A stretch of 64,000 nt of DNA. Source: Hydractinia symbiolongicarpus. Lineage: Eukaryota > Cnidaria > Hydrozoa > Anthoathecata > Hydractiniidae. Both the position numbers and the translations under genes were made by a program. Positions within the stretch are counted from its first letter, which is position 1; each line of letters begins with the position of its first letter. Positions 45,135-58,675 of this stretch are shown here, piece by piece. The stretch is taken from contig NC_079875.1 in NCBI RefSeq assembly GCF_029227915.1, positions 9,917,001-9,981,000 on the forward strand. Reading direction: 5' to 3'. The notes under the pieces are model-generated. The model was given only the letters and a program-made list of their open reading frames with translations, was not told where the DNA came from and searched no databases.

Positions 45135-46607
45135 TACGAATGATATCTGTTTTGTGGAGCAGAAATTAGTACAACTTTTAAACTACAATTTTTTAAGTAA
45201 TAAAAAAACATATTTTAACTAATTGGCCCCTTCCCCTCGATTAATAAATTTTTGAATTTTAGGTTAGTACTAACTACAATTAGGTAAGAAAAGAGTATAA
45301 AGTCTTTTGGAGTATTTTTAATATTTAATTTTACTAATGATACCACGATTTAGCGGCTCATCATTGTTTGACGAAAAAGGAGATTGTCAATGACCTCTTA
45401 TTACAACCTTGATCTCAAAGCTCTTTTTCTCTATTCTATACCAAGACGGTCAGACAAAATAGCTCTGACATTGACCACCGTAAAAAATGCGGTGTTTGCT
45501 CGACTACTTTCCGTATTTTAAGCGAAGCGAGCGAGACAATCTACCGAACAACTTGTTGAGATACTTAAACTTCGTTTTGTTTAAACCAAAGCAAGTTAAA
45601 GCGGTTGCAAATCCTATAAGAAGCAAAGATGTTGTATCTATCAGCCCGGCGAAGCAATTTTGAAAGTGGAGGGGCTAAATAATTCAGTGTCAAAAGAGGC
45701 CCGACCATGGTTGGGGCCGACGGGCTAAGATAATGTTTTCTTTTGGCACCCTAAATTGGCTAAAACATATTTCAAATTCCGGATTATTGCGCTGAAATCC
45801 TTAACAAAAAACAGGAGATTATATATAGAAGTATAGAAACGCCATATTTTATGTAAGATACATTTTCAAAATAAGCAATAGTAATATCGAAGCAAAATAA
45901 AGATAATGCAGAGAAAGGTTATAGTATATGACAACTCTTAGTTCTCCTTTGTTAATTCAAGCGTTCTCAACAGATTTATATATTCCAGCAACTTTAAATC
46001 CGTTAATTGTCATTTCCTTGCCAGCTTTCAAATGAGTGAGTCGTAATCTGCTTATAGTGACAAAAGTTTGTAAGCAAATATTCAGATAACGATAATTCTC
46101 CTGACAGCAAATAACAAATCACTGTTAATGATGATAATGAAATTCATGCAGTAAGTGAATTAAGAAAATATATATACAAAAACAATTGGATATTTTTTTC
46201 TTTATCTGAGACCAAACTTTTAGCTAGCGAAAGTGACTAATAATATGCATTGGTGATTAAAATCGCCCCCTTCCGTCTTTACCCCAACTAACATATACCC
46301 GTTCTTTTGCTCCGCTAAGGTACCTGATTACAGAAAATTTCTTTTCGCGAAATAAAAAAGATCTAAAAAAAAACTTGCTAAAATCTCTCTCGGAGAAAAA
46401 TAATTTGTCTAACGTAGTCAAATCAATTCTGAGCTATTCATTTCAAAATACGTAATTGTGAACGTCTGGTATGACGTTGTTTTTATGGGAATTGACCGTA
46501 CGTTTTTCTAGAAACGCTAAATCATTTTTCGTCTTGTTTCAGAAATGAAATTCAAACGTTAAACATCATGTTGACTTTACTTCCCCCTCAGCAAAGTCGA
46601 TAATAGA

Positions 46608-46660
46608 ACCCGTTCCCAGAGTATTTTGTTGGCTAAAGGCAAGAGACCTTGGGAACATGG
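46608..46660. repeat. Hairpin MITE, AACCTCGTCCCCAGGG family (short)
   Basis: Left AACCCGTTCCCAGAGT, right GACCTTGGGAACATGG, inverted. Confidence 0.5.
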
Positions 46661-47039
46661 ATACCAGTTGACTTATTTTATAAACATTTTTAAGTTTAGG
46701 GTAATAGGAACTGGGAATTGCTAATAAATAAATTAGCTTGTAACAAATAGATGGGAAGATTACACAAAAGATCTGTTTTAACTTCACTCATAACAAGAAA
46801 AAGATATTGAGTGAAAATTCTCACATCAACCACTACTTCACTCAAAAGTCCAGTTACATTTTCCAGCAAATAGTGACACAATCGCATCGCCTCTGAAAAA
46901 CATAAGCTCAATGGAGTCAAACAGACTCAGCACTCGTTTTTTATATACCGGCGGTAATTTATAATATTATTATTCCTAATGTTTATACAGGATATATCCA
47001 CTTCAGGGTTGGAAACACTGTTATTAATGTGATTTCTGT

Positions 47040-47217
47040 GATGACTCTATACATTAGGCATATACCGGCTAGCCTACCCAATTTCCCTCACATGGCATGG
47101 ATTGACCTATGGCTGTGGTAAAGATACTTGCTAAACATGCCCACGCTGTGGACTGAACCACGAACCTTGTGATTACGAAGCGAACGCAATAACCAAAAGG
47201 CCACGCGCCACTGTAGA
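47040..47217 (-). repeat. tRNA-derived SINE, copy 1
   Basis: On the minus strand the right end reads TGGCGCGTGGCCTTTTGGTTA (A-box-like) and, ~30 bases on, AAGGTTCGTGGTTCAG (B-box-like). The body contains GCCATGTGAGGGAAATTGGG, shared with the copy at 59.5-59.8 kb. Confidence 0.6.
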
Positions 47218-48188
47218 CGGTAATTTGTGGACGTTTAATTTGCAGACAAGGTACAGTGCAAGTTAAACATTAAGTCAGCGGAGCACATCAGCAAAAATTT
47301 AGTTAAATTTTTAGCTTAGATTATCTAGCAATCCCTAGAAGTAAATAAATACAAAAACATGAACAGTCAGTAAAGTGGCAAAATAACAACGCCCTGCCAC
47401 GCCTAGCATTAAATAAACCCCTTTAGGGTATTCAAAAGTACGTTCATCCTAAGAGGGAGGGAGAGAAGGGAGTCATGCAATAACGGAGTTGAAGGAACAG
47501 GAGGAGGGGAGGGGTATTATTGTTTTGTACACACTCGCTTTCTAAAAAAATTATTTCTCTTCTACTATTTTCCTTCTTAATTGTTTCTTGATTGTTTCTT
47601 GACGGCTGTGTGATGCTGTATTGGGCTAATTTAGTCAAGTAGTTGGTTATTATGATGGTCGAATTTGTAAATGAAACGACCAACTGATGTTTGATTAGCA
47701 TTAAGTATTTTTCAGGAATGCAATATGTTTCCCATACATATGTACGTATACATATGTACAAATATTAGGATGGACATCCTTTTCGTTGACCCGCTTTGTG
47801 CATTATAAAAAGATCAGATGATAATAAAATGTCACAGTTGTATATTGATAAAAACAAATACACATATAAAAAGAACAAATTATTATTTGTAAGGATAAAG
47901 TAAGATCGATAATAAAAAAATGGCGCTATGGAAAGACAGATATAATGGTGGTAATTGCTGTGCGAGACTAGACTTTTCTTATCTCCTATGGTAAGATTTT
48001 AAGTTTTTTAAAAGCAAAGGCGATATAGACATCAAACTAAAAATAAAAGTTATGCGTGTCGTGAAGATAAAAAAATGTTGTGTAGTCATATATCCAGGCG
48101 TAGCGTAAAAATGTACAACAGTAACATGCTTTTACCGCCATTAATCACTTCTTAAGTCACGTGACCATAACAATTCCGAATCTATTTT

Positions 48189-48194
48189 TTTATT
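48189..48194 (-). promoter_or_regulatory. AATAAA directly after the TIPE stop codon
   Basis: Minus-strand AATAAA begins immediately past the stop at 48195. A very short 3' UTR, or another signal further left, is possible. Confidence 0.3.
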
Positions 48195-48761
48195 TTACAA
48201 TTCTCCATTGTCAATGAGTTTGTTGAGGGCGTTGACGATATTTTCAAGAAACGGCCGGTAGGAGCTGTCTGGTAAGAAAAGCTTATCTAACACTTTCGGG
48301 TCGGAATAAAACGAATACACGTTATCGATCCGCTTCAACGATTTATCCGTTAGATGATTTTTCACGGACAGTTCGAGGAGTTCTCTCGACTCATTCAAAA
48401 TTTTAATCATGTACTCGCCGTCGAAGGTAAAGTCCACTTCATAAAAACTAATTATCGTAATGGCTAGAGTTTTGAATTTTTTCTGAAAGTTCTGCAGATG
48501 CGTTATCTCCTCCTTGGTGAACATATTGTTTCGAGACAATATGGCCACCTTAACGACAAGTTTTATCATGTTCTTCATTATTTTCTCCGCGTCTTTCTTA
48601 CTCTCCAAATAAGTCTTGGCGATTTTGTAGCAGTTATCAATCAGATCGGACGTCGGTCCATCCACGACTTGTTTGGCTAAGCCCTTTGTAGACATCTTGC
48701 TGGCAATCTTGCCCTGTATACGTATTCCCAACGACTTAGAAGGGGCGTCATCGTCGGCCAT
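48195..48761 (-). CDS. TNFAIP8 / TIPE family protein
   Basis: 188 residues in one coding exon, close to the usual 185-200 of the family. After a short acidic N-terminus, an all-helical TIPE domain fills the rest. Family-typical blocks are SKMSTKGLAKQVVDGPTSD, SKKDAEKIMKNMIKLVVKVA (matching the KKEAEKIIKN-type helix), AILSRNNMF, FKTLAITIISFYEVDFTFD, and a C-terminal FLENIVNALNKL helix. TIPE proteins fold as a helical bundle with a deep hydrophobic cavity that carries phosphoinositides and diacyl lipids. In animals they tune immune signalling, cell survival and directed migration. No membrane span or signal peptide is seen. The ATG is preceded by a splice acceptor (TTTATTTAG) three bases upstream, so the 5' UTR is split or trans-spliced. 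Which vertebrate paralogue it matches cannot be decided here. Confidence 0.92.
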   Translation of the reverse strand: MADDDAPSKSLGIRIQGKIASKMSTKGLAKQVVDGPTSDLIDNCYKIAKTYLESKKDAEKIMKNMIKLVVKVAILSRNNMFTKEEITHLQNFQKKFKTLAITIISFYEVDFTFDGEYMIKILNESRELLELSVKNHLTDKSLKRIDNVYSFYSDPKVLDKLFLPDSSYRPFLENIVNALNKLIDNGEL

Positions 48762-48780
48762 ACCCTAAATAAACACAAAC
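48762..48780 (-). promoter_or_regulatory. Splice acceptor three bases before the TIPE start
   Basis: Minus strand TTTATTTAG then GGT then ATG (48761). Confidence 0.5.
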
Positions 48781-51700
48781 GATTGAGAAATATAGGCGGT
48801 ATAGATATATAGATAGATAGTATAAATAATTTTCTTAACTGGTTTAAAAGAAAGTTAATTACCAGAATACCCTTTATCTATGAAACTTAAAGAGACAGTA
48901 AGCAATCAATAATTTGGTCATAGACAATTGACAGAAAAGAGAAGAATGTTTCGCAATTGTCACCGATTTCAATATTTTTTTTAAACAATTTCGAAATAAA
49001 CAAATATTAAGATTATTAAATATTTGACATGTTTTTTCCCTATAACCAAAACTACATACAGACCTAACTAATAACCGTATTTGGATTTATGAAACCCGGA
49101 TTTAATTATTAAACCCATTAAGAAGCTTTCTTGAATTAGAATGAACGGAAAATTTAGAAATTTTATATTATTTATTATATTAACGTTCATGGGAAAGCTT
49201 TCGGATTTGTACGGGAAACTTCCCGTTACTTAGTAAACGTCCTTGGGCATTTGAATCTTCTTCCTTTTCGACGGTAACTAAGTTGCATTACCCGTTACAG
49301 ATACGTATAGCATTTATCTAACTTGCTTGCTGCCAAACAAACTAATTGGCGGTCAGATGGTTCCAAATGGGGTGATAACACTACATTACATTTATTAACC
49401 AAATCCAACCAGAAAATGTATGTCCCTATTGTGTGTGTTGATTCAACTATAGAAACATTACTAAAAAAACATGGTGTTGTGGAAACAAAAATGAACGACA
49501 AATGAACCAAATTAAAAAGCGTTTTACAAAAATTATAGAATTTTTAAAAATCTTTTAAAAGTTCTTTATTTAATCCGAAACAAAAAAGCTTTACCGCTAA
49601 ATTACGATCTAGAACAAGTCAATCTCGTTGAATTAATAAAAAACCTGGGTTAACAGAACCCAGAATAAAAGGGTCGCAAGAGAAACTTTAGTGGTATTAA
49701 TTTTCGCGAAGAAAAGATTTGAAAACTTTTGCGTGGGTTTAGAGACTTTAAATATAAAAATAATTTATGAAACTTAAACTCCATTTTTATTCTTTTTACC
49801 TTCATACAAATGAATTTAATATATTTCTTGTGCTGTTATTCGAACCACAAAAAAGACGATTCTCTTGAGTTCAACTTTCACAAAAATTCTTCAAATTCGC
49901 GAAGTCTCTCTCGCAGAAGCTTCTCTCGTTAAATTTCACAACAATCTACTCGCGTAAGAAGGTATATCTCTTCTTCTCCTTTTAAAAACTTTCAACTCAG
50001 AAAGCTCCGCTACTCTTTGTTTTCTATCAATTAACATGACAGCTGAATAACATATTTCTTATTCGCTTTTTAGTGAGGAAAAAGGCTAAGAAGAAATAAC
50101 AAAAAATCTATAAAAAACAAAAACAAAACAATACCAGATGTATTATAAAAATTAAAACAAAAATACAACACGAAATTATTAAATTGAAAACTATTAAGGA
50201 CTCTTTTTCTTCCTATTTTTTTATCACCTTTCATCAAAAACTTTTTATAGCTCATCTGTTGCAATGAAAGATTATTTTTTAAATAACAGTCGACGTCTGA
50301 TTCAGAATGCAAGGAAAGTTGGAACAGATGTTGAACAAAAGGGACAGTGTTCAATTCTGGTTATCATTTAAATTCTTTAACAGGGAACCTTTTTGCACTG
50401 ATAATCAGTGAGTGAATACTTAGCTACTAAAAAGTGTGCTGTTTCTTCTTGAAAAGAAGCTTGCAGATGCAACAAAAAATAGAATACAACGAGAACAAAA
50501 AGGAAATAGTTGTTTCAGATTTTGTCTCATATTCAATGATTTCAAATTCCATTTAGGGATGGCAGGCATTCTCAAGTTCTTATTTTTCATCTTACCATGC
50601 AGCTCGTTCACAATCTGCCCTAACTTCATTATAAGAATTTGTCTAACAAATGGTTATTTGTTTTATAAGAACACTTTTATAAGAACACGAGCCTACGATT
50701 TTGCGGAAATTTATGGACAATTAGGCGATCCCTCGTGGAAAATGTTACTTGTAGCTACAAGATTTCGTGCCTGGTTTAGCATGATCCAATTTCGGCGAAA
50801 TAAGAGCAGCTCCAGGCTCAAATTTAATTAAATTTAAAAATTTAGAGCAAACTGCGTCAAAACTTAAAATATAAGAAGAATACACGATTTAAATTCTCTT
50901 CCAATTCTCTCCCGAGTTGTGGTTGCTTCTCTTCCGTGACTCGATTGTTCATAAACAAATTACAGAGATACATCAGCAACAAAAACATCAATTATTATAA
51001 AAACATAAATTTTGGAGAAACCGTAAATAATAACAAAGCGAGACTGAATCCTTGAATTTGTGTTTGACTATTACGAACAAATAGGACTGAAAACGTGAAA
51101 AAAAAAAACAGCCACAGGTCCAATGTTTACAGTTTCTTTTAAAAAAAAGTGTACCCAAAAGTCCGCAATCTTTTATTCTGCAATTTAAATGAAAATGTTC
51201 TCATTTTTATTCCAAAATCTGCGCAATTCTCGGCTACCCATTCCCAAACTTTACTTTAACAATCTTTTTATAAATAGCTACTTCCCTTAAGATGTTTCAT
51301 ATACGATACAATAACTTCCTCTACCTATAAATATATTAGCAATGGCGAATTATTAGCTAGATACGTACCGTTTTCCTACGTTTCATGATGAACTATGCTG
51401 GCTACAAATAAATGTAATGAACTACTTTTTTAGTTTTCCCACAAAAATTTTCTTGCTGTCTAATGGAAGTTCGCCACAAAAGTAAACAAAAGAAATTATC
51501 ATAGTGTTGTCAATATATTACAGTGGAAACATGATATGCAGTAAATATTGACACTTTCGATCTTAAGGTTACGTGAGTTGACGTTTCCCAAAAAAGAACA
51601 TCAAAAAACTTCCCCAGGGTTTTCTAAAAAAAAAAAACAATATGGTGCACCAGCTTTTTTAACTCGTAGGTATGTTTATTTCATAGGTGTTGTATAAGTG

Positions 51701-54700
51701 TTGTATCTAGGATTTCATTCATATTCAAAACATTAGCTTAGATAACATTAAAACGACATAAAAATCAAGCCTTCAAACATGATCACTCATGATTGAAGAT
51801 ACAATTTTGTTTATTTTAAACTGAAAACATTTAATACGAGTCCTAAAATCAGCTTGTCTAAGGTCCTAGAATCAGCTTGTCTAAAGTCCTAGAATCAGCT
51901 TGCCGAAGGTCCTAGAATCAGCTTGTTTAAGGTCCTATAATCAGCTTGCCTAAAGTCCTAGAATCAGCTTGTCAAAGGTCCCAGAATCAGCTTGTTTAAG
52001 GCCCTAGAATCAGCTTGTCTAAGGCCTGTAACAGACCAGCAACATTTTTTTAAACACGAAACATAAAGTACAGAAAAAATCTTTAAAACAAAATTCCAAT
52101 ACACCTCTGCATAAAAAAACCCAATTAACATTTTTTTTGTAGGGAAAAAAACAACCTAGCGACGTAAAATATTTCAAACTAAAAGAAAGATAACTCTGCT
52201 ATAACGAACGAAGCAATAGAAAAATTACCTGGAAAGAAGAAAAAAACTTGCAGTCCTTGTACAAAAAAATGTAAATATAATCTGAGAAAAAATTTACAAA
52301 ATATATTTCAGAAAAATACACGAAGCATTTAGGACTAGAAGAGCTTGTTAAATTATTAAGAACTAAATTCGCATGGGGTCTAACTAAATATATCATATTT
52401 GGTTGAAAAAAATTATGAAAGCTATTTTCATTATATCCAGTTATCTTGATGCTGTTAAAATTTTGTTCCTCCCGAACATAATAATAGCTATCAATTTCAT
52501 GGATAGAGTTGAAACACAATGATAATTCTTTTCTTACATTGCTTCTTTTGTTGACACTCCCATTTTATCAGAAGAAGACATGATATAAGACAGGTGGAAA
52601 ATATCTATAATATATATGATATATAATAAGGGAGTTGCACTCAACACGAATCATTGTTTTTTGAAAATAAAGGATAATTAAACTAAAAAATAGACATGAA
52701 TTATAAAAAAAAACAGATGATTTTTTTTAGGATAGAATAGAAATATTACATGGTTTTTAATTATGTACACATTGGTGGAATTCATTGGTGGAAAGCCTTT
52801 TGGCTTTAGGAATTTCATTTTTTTTAGTTTTTTTAGTAAACATCCTAGTCTCTTTGTAACAATTTGTTTACAAAAGTACACAAACCATGTCTAACATTAC
52901 AAAAGCTGAACTAGCTGCAAAACACAAAAAATTCACTTCTAACTGGACTTAATTTTAAACTATACCTTTAAAATGTACTGTATTATACATTTACAATCTT
53001 AAAGATAATCTGTTTTTTCCTTTATGGTCGTCAGCACTATCTTATGAAGGGGAGACATGGTTCATGAAAGACAAGATTGTAGAATTAAAGTTAAAGACCT
53101 TGAGGATTGTCTAAAATATCTATCAAAATTACAGGATATACATAGAGTGAATGTAAAACAGATCTTGTTTTGTTTAGTATTTGAATGTCTGAAGTTGATT
53201 TTATACCAAATTGACAGAAAATGCAAGATAAAAGGTTTAAAAAATATTAAAAAAATGGAGAATTTAAGTTTTGGAATTTGATGCAAATTTGCAAATATTA
53301 ATTCTTTTTTTTCTGCCTTCATTTCTTTCAATGGTAACTTAGAGTTTGATACTTCGTTAAGAGAAAAAAAACCAGGAAGATAATATTAGGGAGTAAAATA
53401 AACGTGTGAATCTTTTAAAGCAGGTTAACAATTACAATATTTTTGTAAATACACAACAATTTAGACTCTAAGACTAACACAGCGTTAATTTTAGGTTCTC
53501 TATCTCTAAATAAAACAGCCTGTTTTTGTTATTTCCAATGACAAGATTGTATTACACAAAAGAGTTTGACATCAAACAAGTTTTTTGCAGATATGAAATA
53601 GTTTAAACAGTAAATCTAAGATAACCCTAGGCCTTTTTAGGGCAGGCATGCTAAGAAATAGAATAAAAAGAAAACAAAATTTACCAATAATTAACAACAA
53701 AAGGTTTGCAAAGCAAATTACGAAAAATATTAATTTAAAATTATCACCTCAATCACCACCTCGGGCGATTCCATCTTTCTTTTATATTTTTCTGTTTTAA
53801 TTTACTCTGCTACAGTTATATACTTTTAAGGTTAAAAATCTTTGTTTCAACAAAATCTATCAATTTTCCTTAAACATCAACAGCCAGAAAAACTATATAT
53901 AATCTTTCAGAAAGAAAAAATCAATCAATGTTGTTGGGAAGTTCTTCAAATGAACAAACTCAAAATGCCAGCATACTATTGAAGAAGTTTCTAAATCAAC
54001 AATACGTGTAAATAGCACACCTGTCAAGTGGCTTTCATATCAGAGAAGAGGTGATAAAAAATTAAAACATTTGAAATAACAAATATTGTTTGCTATTTAA
54101 ACTCTGTGCTGTATCTATTATTGAACTCTTTTTACATTTAAAGAGCTGAGGCCTTAGTGAGGCTGGCGAAAATTTTTTTAACAGAAAATTAAGCTTAAAA
54201 GAGTTTTATAAAATTAAAACAAGCTGTGTGGATCCAAACAGGTAAAAAATATCTTGAAATAAATTTGTTTAAAAAATCTTGCAAAGAGAGATTCTAAAAC
54301 AGATCCAAATTAATAATTTAAGCTAACAAATGGCATGAGAAGAATTAATTCACACCTAAAATAGTTAATTCAAACCAATGTTTGAGAACGCCAAAAATGT
54401 CTCCAGCATCTCTATTTTAGCTTTGGTGACCAATGAATAACAGGTACTGTGTCAAACCTGTTTTTAAAAAAGTTTAAAAAGTATAAAAAAGATGTTAAAG
54501 TATTTTATTGTCAAAACATTTGACAGGATAAAAATTTTGTAGCTTTATAAAGGGGGTTTTGTAACGCAATAAATTTAATTCTTTATTTTGGTTAACTTTT
54601 TTCATTATCTGTTAAAATGAATTCAAACGAAATTCTCAACTTTTCTGCATTTACAAAAAGATTATTTGTTGCAAAATATAAATACTTCTCAAAAAAGTAA

Positions 54701-57440
54701 TTCACATTAAAAAACCTTTCCCTAAACTTTAATTAAAATTTATTAAAAATAAATGAAGTATTTATTTCCTTTCTTCGTACACGTCACAAAATTGGGGTAA
54801 CAATCGTTCCATTATCCTGTTCTTATTTTAACTCTTAAATAACAGGTACAGTTTTTCATTAGCCAAGAGTATTAATAATTCGTGAATAAATTTTTACGAT
54901 TTACTTGTAACAGTCATTGTTTTCATTTTACCAGGTGCGCCAGGTCCATGCTGCCATGTTTGTTATTAATAGAAATTGTTTGAGATAATTTAACAGGACC
55001 AACATCAATAATCTGATAAGAGTTAACCGACCTTGTACCCCAGCAGAGACCATTGCTTAAACTTGGAGTCCCTTAAAATCTTAAAACTCAACTCTTTACG
55101 CTTCTATCAATGGAAAAAATAGTGCATGCTAGAGATGACTTTACCGAAATCTCACAAGGGTGCATAATAGCAGATTAACAGTGGGACAGAAGGTCAACGT
55201 GGCCAAGCAGTCATGCAATTGAGTAAAAGAGGTCAGAAAATTGTTAGAATATGTAGTTTTTCTCTTTCATTATCGGTATATATATTTTCAGTAATCGTTA
55301 GCCTATTGTTATCCTAATAACCAAATAAGGGCAGGGAAAAACATGTTTACATATAAACATGTTACCTTTTGTTGCAATAAATAGTGCATGCAACTAAACA
55401 TTGCGTGTGGCTTTTCTTTATTCCTATTTTCCAGAGAGCTTTAATTGGTCTTAAATATGTTACAAGTACCAGATGACCACATTTTTAGATATACAGCTCA
55501 TTCGTGTCACACAGTAGATAAAAAAAAAAAGATTAGAAAAAAAACATTTCAGCCCTCCAAATCAGTGAAAAATTGTGACAGCAAATTTTGCTCTCAGGAG
55601 TAGCTTTAATGGCACTAGGTAAAAACACAATGGCAAAAATTTTAGATTACCTCCGTCTTTGTGCTTCACAAAAAATAGGCAACATGGCATAACTTTCTTT
55701 GACATTGACGTTAATGTGCAAGGCAAAATGAGACAGAACTATCACTCTATGAAACTTGTGGAGACGTTTTACCTTGTGAACATAAACACGCGAGAATGCA
55801 CACAATAAAATACGCTATGCCAGATTTAACTTTCAAATTTCGGTGGCATATATAAAATTATTCAAATTCATTCTAAAACTATCAAAACACAATCGTGAAA
55901 AGTTCCACTGTCATAGTTTCTTTAAAACTTCATAAATCTTCATGCCATAAATCTTGACTACATTGGCAAAAGTTGAATGGTAGAGTGAATTCAGAGAAGT
56001 GACACTTTTTACAGGGTTATTATTTAACAGTTAGAACATACCTTGTTTCACTCTTGCAATTTATTTTTCTAAAAAGAATAAAGACAGCTTTACCAAATGA
56101 AAACATGAATATTTACGATACAATAATCACTATATCTTAAAAATGAAACCAATATGCTTAAAGTCAATATGCTTAAAGAACTTCAACAACAATAACTATA
56201 AATTTGTTTTAATACCAGATTGAAGATATACAATTCCAATGCTTTAAACAACAAAAATTGAATGATAGTAACTAATAACACATTTTCAAAATACAAAAAC
56301 TTACTTTTTTATTGTTTGTTAAACATTAAGAAATTCTTGTATAGACTTAATGGATTATTAATTAACCTATAAAAAAACATAAAAAAGATAATTATTATAA
56401 CAGTTTAGAAAAAGAAATAACAAAAGTCATTATTATGTAATAGCAATCTAAAAAAATGTTTGAAAAAGGTACATTAATAACTAAAAGTTTTTTTGTGTAG
56501 ATACAAAGAATGAGCCCCAAAGAGAAAAAAAACAGCTTTACTCAAATTAATTTGTTTCATTTCTTATAAGAAGCTAAATTTTAATGTAAACTCTCTTCTT
56601 CTTTAAAGCTAATAATTGCTTGTGGTTGTTTCATTTCTTGATTTTATAAACACAATAAAAAGCTATGTTAGCAACAAAAAAGCACTTATTTCCGTATATA
56701 CCTCATTGTAGAAAACTAACAACTTGTGAAATTAATGCATATGAAATTAACATAAAGAAAAATAAAGCAAATTGATGGAACATTAAAACTCAAAAAACAA
56801 AACTTAAATTTAGAATTAAAAAAACAACTTAAATTGCCATACACATCCCACAGGAATTGACCAGATACACCTGCTAGAACCAACCACAAACAGAACGGTG
56901 GCATCATAAAAATACAGAATATTATCATTGTATCAGTGTGGGCTAAAAAATCCCAGTTAAACCAGTGGTCGTTTGATGAGATAACAATGAATAATTTGAT
57001 AGAGAAAGTAAAAGCTGGTTGCTGCCTGTTGAAAAGAGACAGGATGGATGCGTATTTAAAAACGTTGCAGTGATAAGGAGGTAATGTGGTCAAATTTTTG
57101 CCACATAAAACGCAAAAAAAAATGGATGTCCCCAAATTAATTGCTTGCTAACATCCATTAGAGGTTACATACTTTAAAATGTCAAGATGATAACAAAGCA
57201 ATTAACTTTGAAGTTAAAGTGACCTGTTAATTTAAACACTGGCAGATAAAATTGGACACTGTGGAAAGAAAAAGCAAAGAAATTTAATGAAAATGACAGA
57301 CTGCATTAGAATTAAATATCTGAAACTGTATCATTGAACTATTAAGTATGGATTAAAATTTTGCAAAGTTACTATTTTTTAGAAGTATAACATTATTACA
57401 TTGATTTCTCGTCTGACATAAAATTAATTTCAGGCCTTAC
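48781..57440. other. Intergenic, AT-rich, no convincing gene
   Basis: A long AT-rich span with one clear tandem array (51841-52025), a GATA microsatellite (48806-48825) and no exon I can support. Open frames at 50436-50831 and 56716-57135 are discussed under rejected items. Confidence 0.35.
51841..52025. repeat. Eight tandem copies of a 23-bp unit
   Basis: The unit TCCTAGAATCAGCTTGTCTA+AGG repeats about eight times without spacers, with one to three changes per copy, mostly in the GTCTAAGG part. Confidence 0.85.
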
Positions 57441-57471
57441 TGAATTGTGTGCACATGAAAACTTAATTGCA

Positions 57472-58675
57472 TACCGTATTTTCTGGTATATAACCTGCAC
57501 ATCACATAACCCGCAAAAAACTTCAATCAATGTGTTTTACTTACCCGCACCTTTGCATAACCCGCATCGTGTCAAGAAAAAAATTCAGCGTATTTTTACT
57601 TACCAAAATCATTTTATAAACATGTGCGTGTGTTCTGTCTTTTTCATGCTAGAGACAAGTGGGGGACGTTTAAACTTGTGAACCCCAAACACGAGAACCG
57701 AGTGTCTGAACTAGCGACTCTCTCAGTCTTAACTTCCTAGTCTCCAATTGCCAAAATAATAATGAATTAAAATTAATTTGAACAAGTCGACCTTCTGCTA
57801 ATGCCAACAGCACTGAATTAGACAATGGTGTTTTTATTTATTAATAATAACTCTTGCTTCCTGCGATTAAACAAACAAACAAATAAAAAAAACCCCACCC
57901 TATCAGGTTATACACCTAGAGTAAAATCTCTGTTTTTTTATGTATATCTACGTTTTTTTGGCATGAATATAAACAACATAATAATTATCACGGATTGTCT
58001 GTAATAGCGATGTACGGAACGTTCTTTTCCAATGTTTATATATTTTGTTATCCATTTATATCTCAGCAATCACAGTGTGCATGATAAAATTAATGGCGGC
58101 AATGGGGAGGAGATAGTTGCGTGTGTCTTATTAATTGTATTTTATATTTATTTTTAATATTTTCAGTGGCCACCTGTTGCTTGAAGGTAGCGAAGATAAA
58201 AAAAGAAAATTATCACCCATACTTTAATTTTCAATTAAACCTAAAAACGATACCTGCTATATTGCTCTATTACCAGAAGCAAATCATTTCAATGTGCTTA
58301 ATGTGATTGCAAAGATATAAATAGATTAGAATTACATTCAACACAAAAATTGTGTTTCAGAGAGAGCTTGTAATATTAGCACTGGCAAGCAATAGGAAGT
58401 TAAAACAATCTCACTGTGTGAAAAAAAATAAATCACATAGTTGAAGTAAGATTAAGTAGGTATAGGATTGCGCATGCAGTTATCTTAATGTACGCATTAT
58501 ATATCCTGTTGAGACTATTTTCTTCATTGATGAATGTATAACTTTAAATTTCACAATAAATGACAAAAATTATAAAACTTATCACATAACCCGCACCACA
58601 TTATAACCCGCACCAACAGTGGAAGTCGTAAAAATCAACTTATAACCCGCGGGTTATATACCGGAAAATATGGTA
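57472..58675. mobile_element. 1.2-kb TA-flanked TIR element (Tc1/mariner-like, non-autonomous)
   Basis: Left end TACCGTATTTTCTGGTATAT+AAC and right end GTTATATACCGGAAAATATG+GTA are inverted with about two mismatches in 23. Each outer end is TA, as expected for a TA target duplication. Subterminal ATAACCCGCA(C) motifs occur several times at both ends, possibly transposase-binding sites. The ~1.1-kb interior has no transposase ORF. A Tc1/mariner/pogo-type origin is inferred. Confidence 0.7.

Larger units (their letters stand above)
43256..48180. other. Intergenic with MITEs and one SINE
   Basis: No supported exon. Contents are MITEs (43647, 45026, 46608), single MITE ends (44285, 44440, 45404) and the SINE at 47.04 kb. 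Confidence 0.35.

Noticed and set aside
49295-49510. Open frames on both strands at 49.3-49.5 kb
   Set aside because: About 60-70 codons each, without domain pattern or splice context.
50436-50831. 131-codon plus-strand ORF
   Set aside because: No motif, no ATG context, mixed composition without domain pattern; probably chance.
51841-52025. CRISPR array
   Set aside because: The repeats are contiguous with no unique spacers and the DNA is eukaryotic; this is a minisatellite.
56716-57135. 140-codon hydrophobic minus-strand ORF
   Set aside because: It looks like a membrane protein, but antisense reading of A-rich DNA gives Phe/Ile/Leu-rich frames easily. No splice context and no recognisable family.
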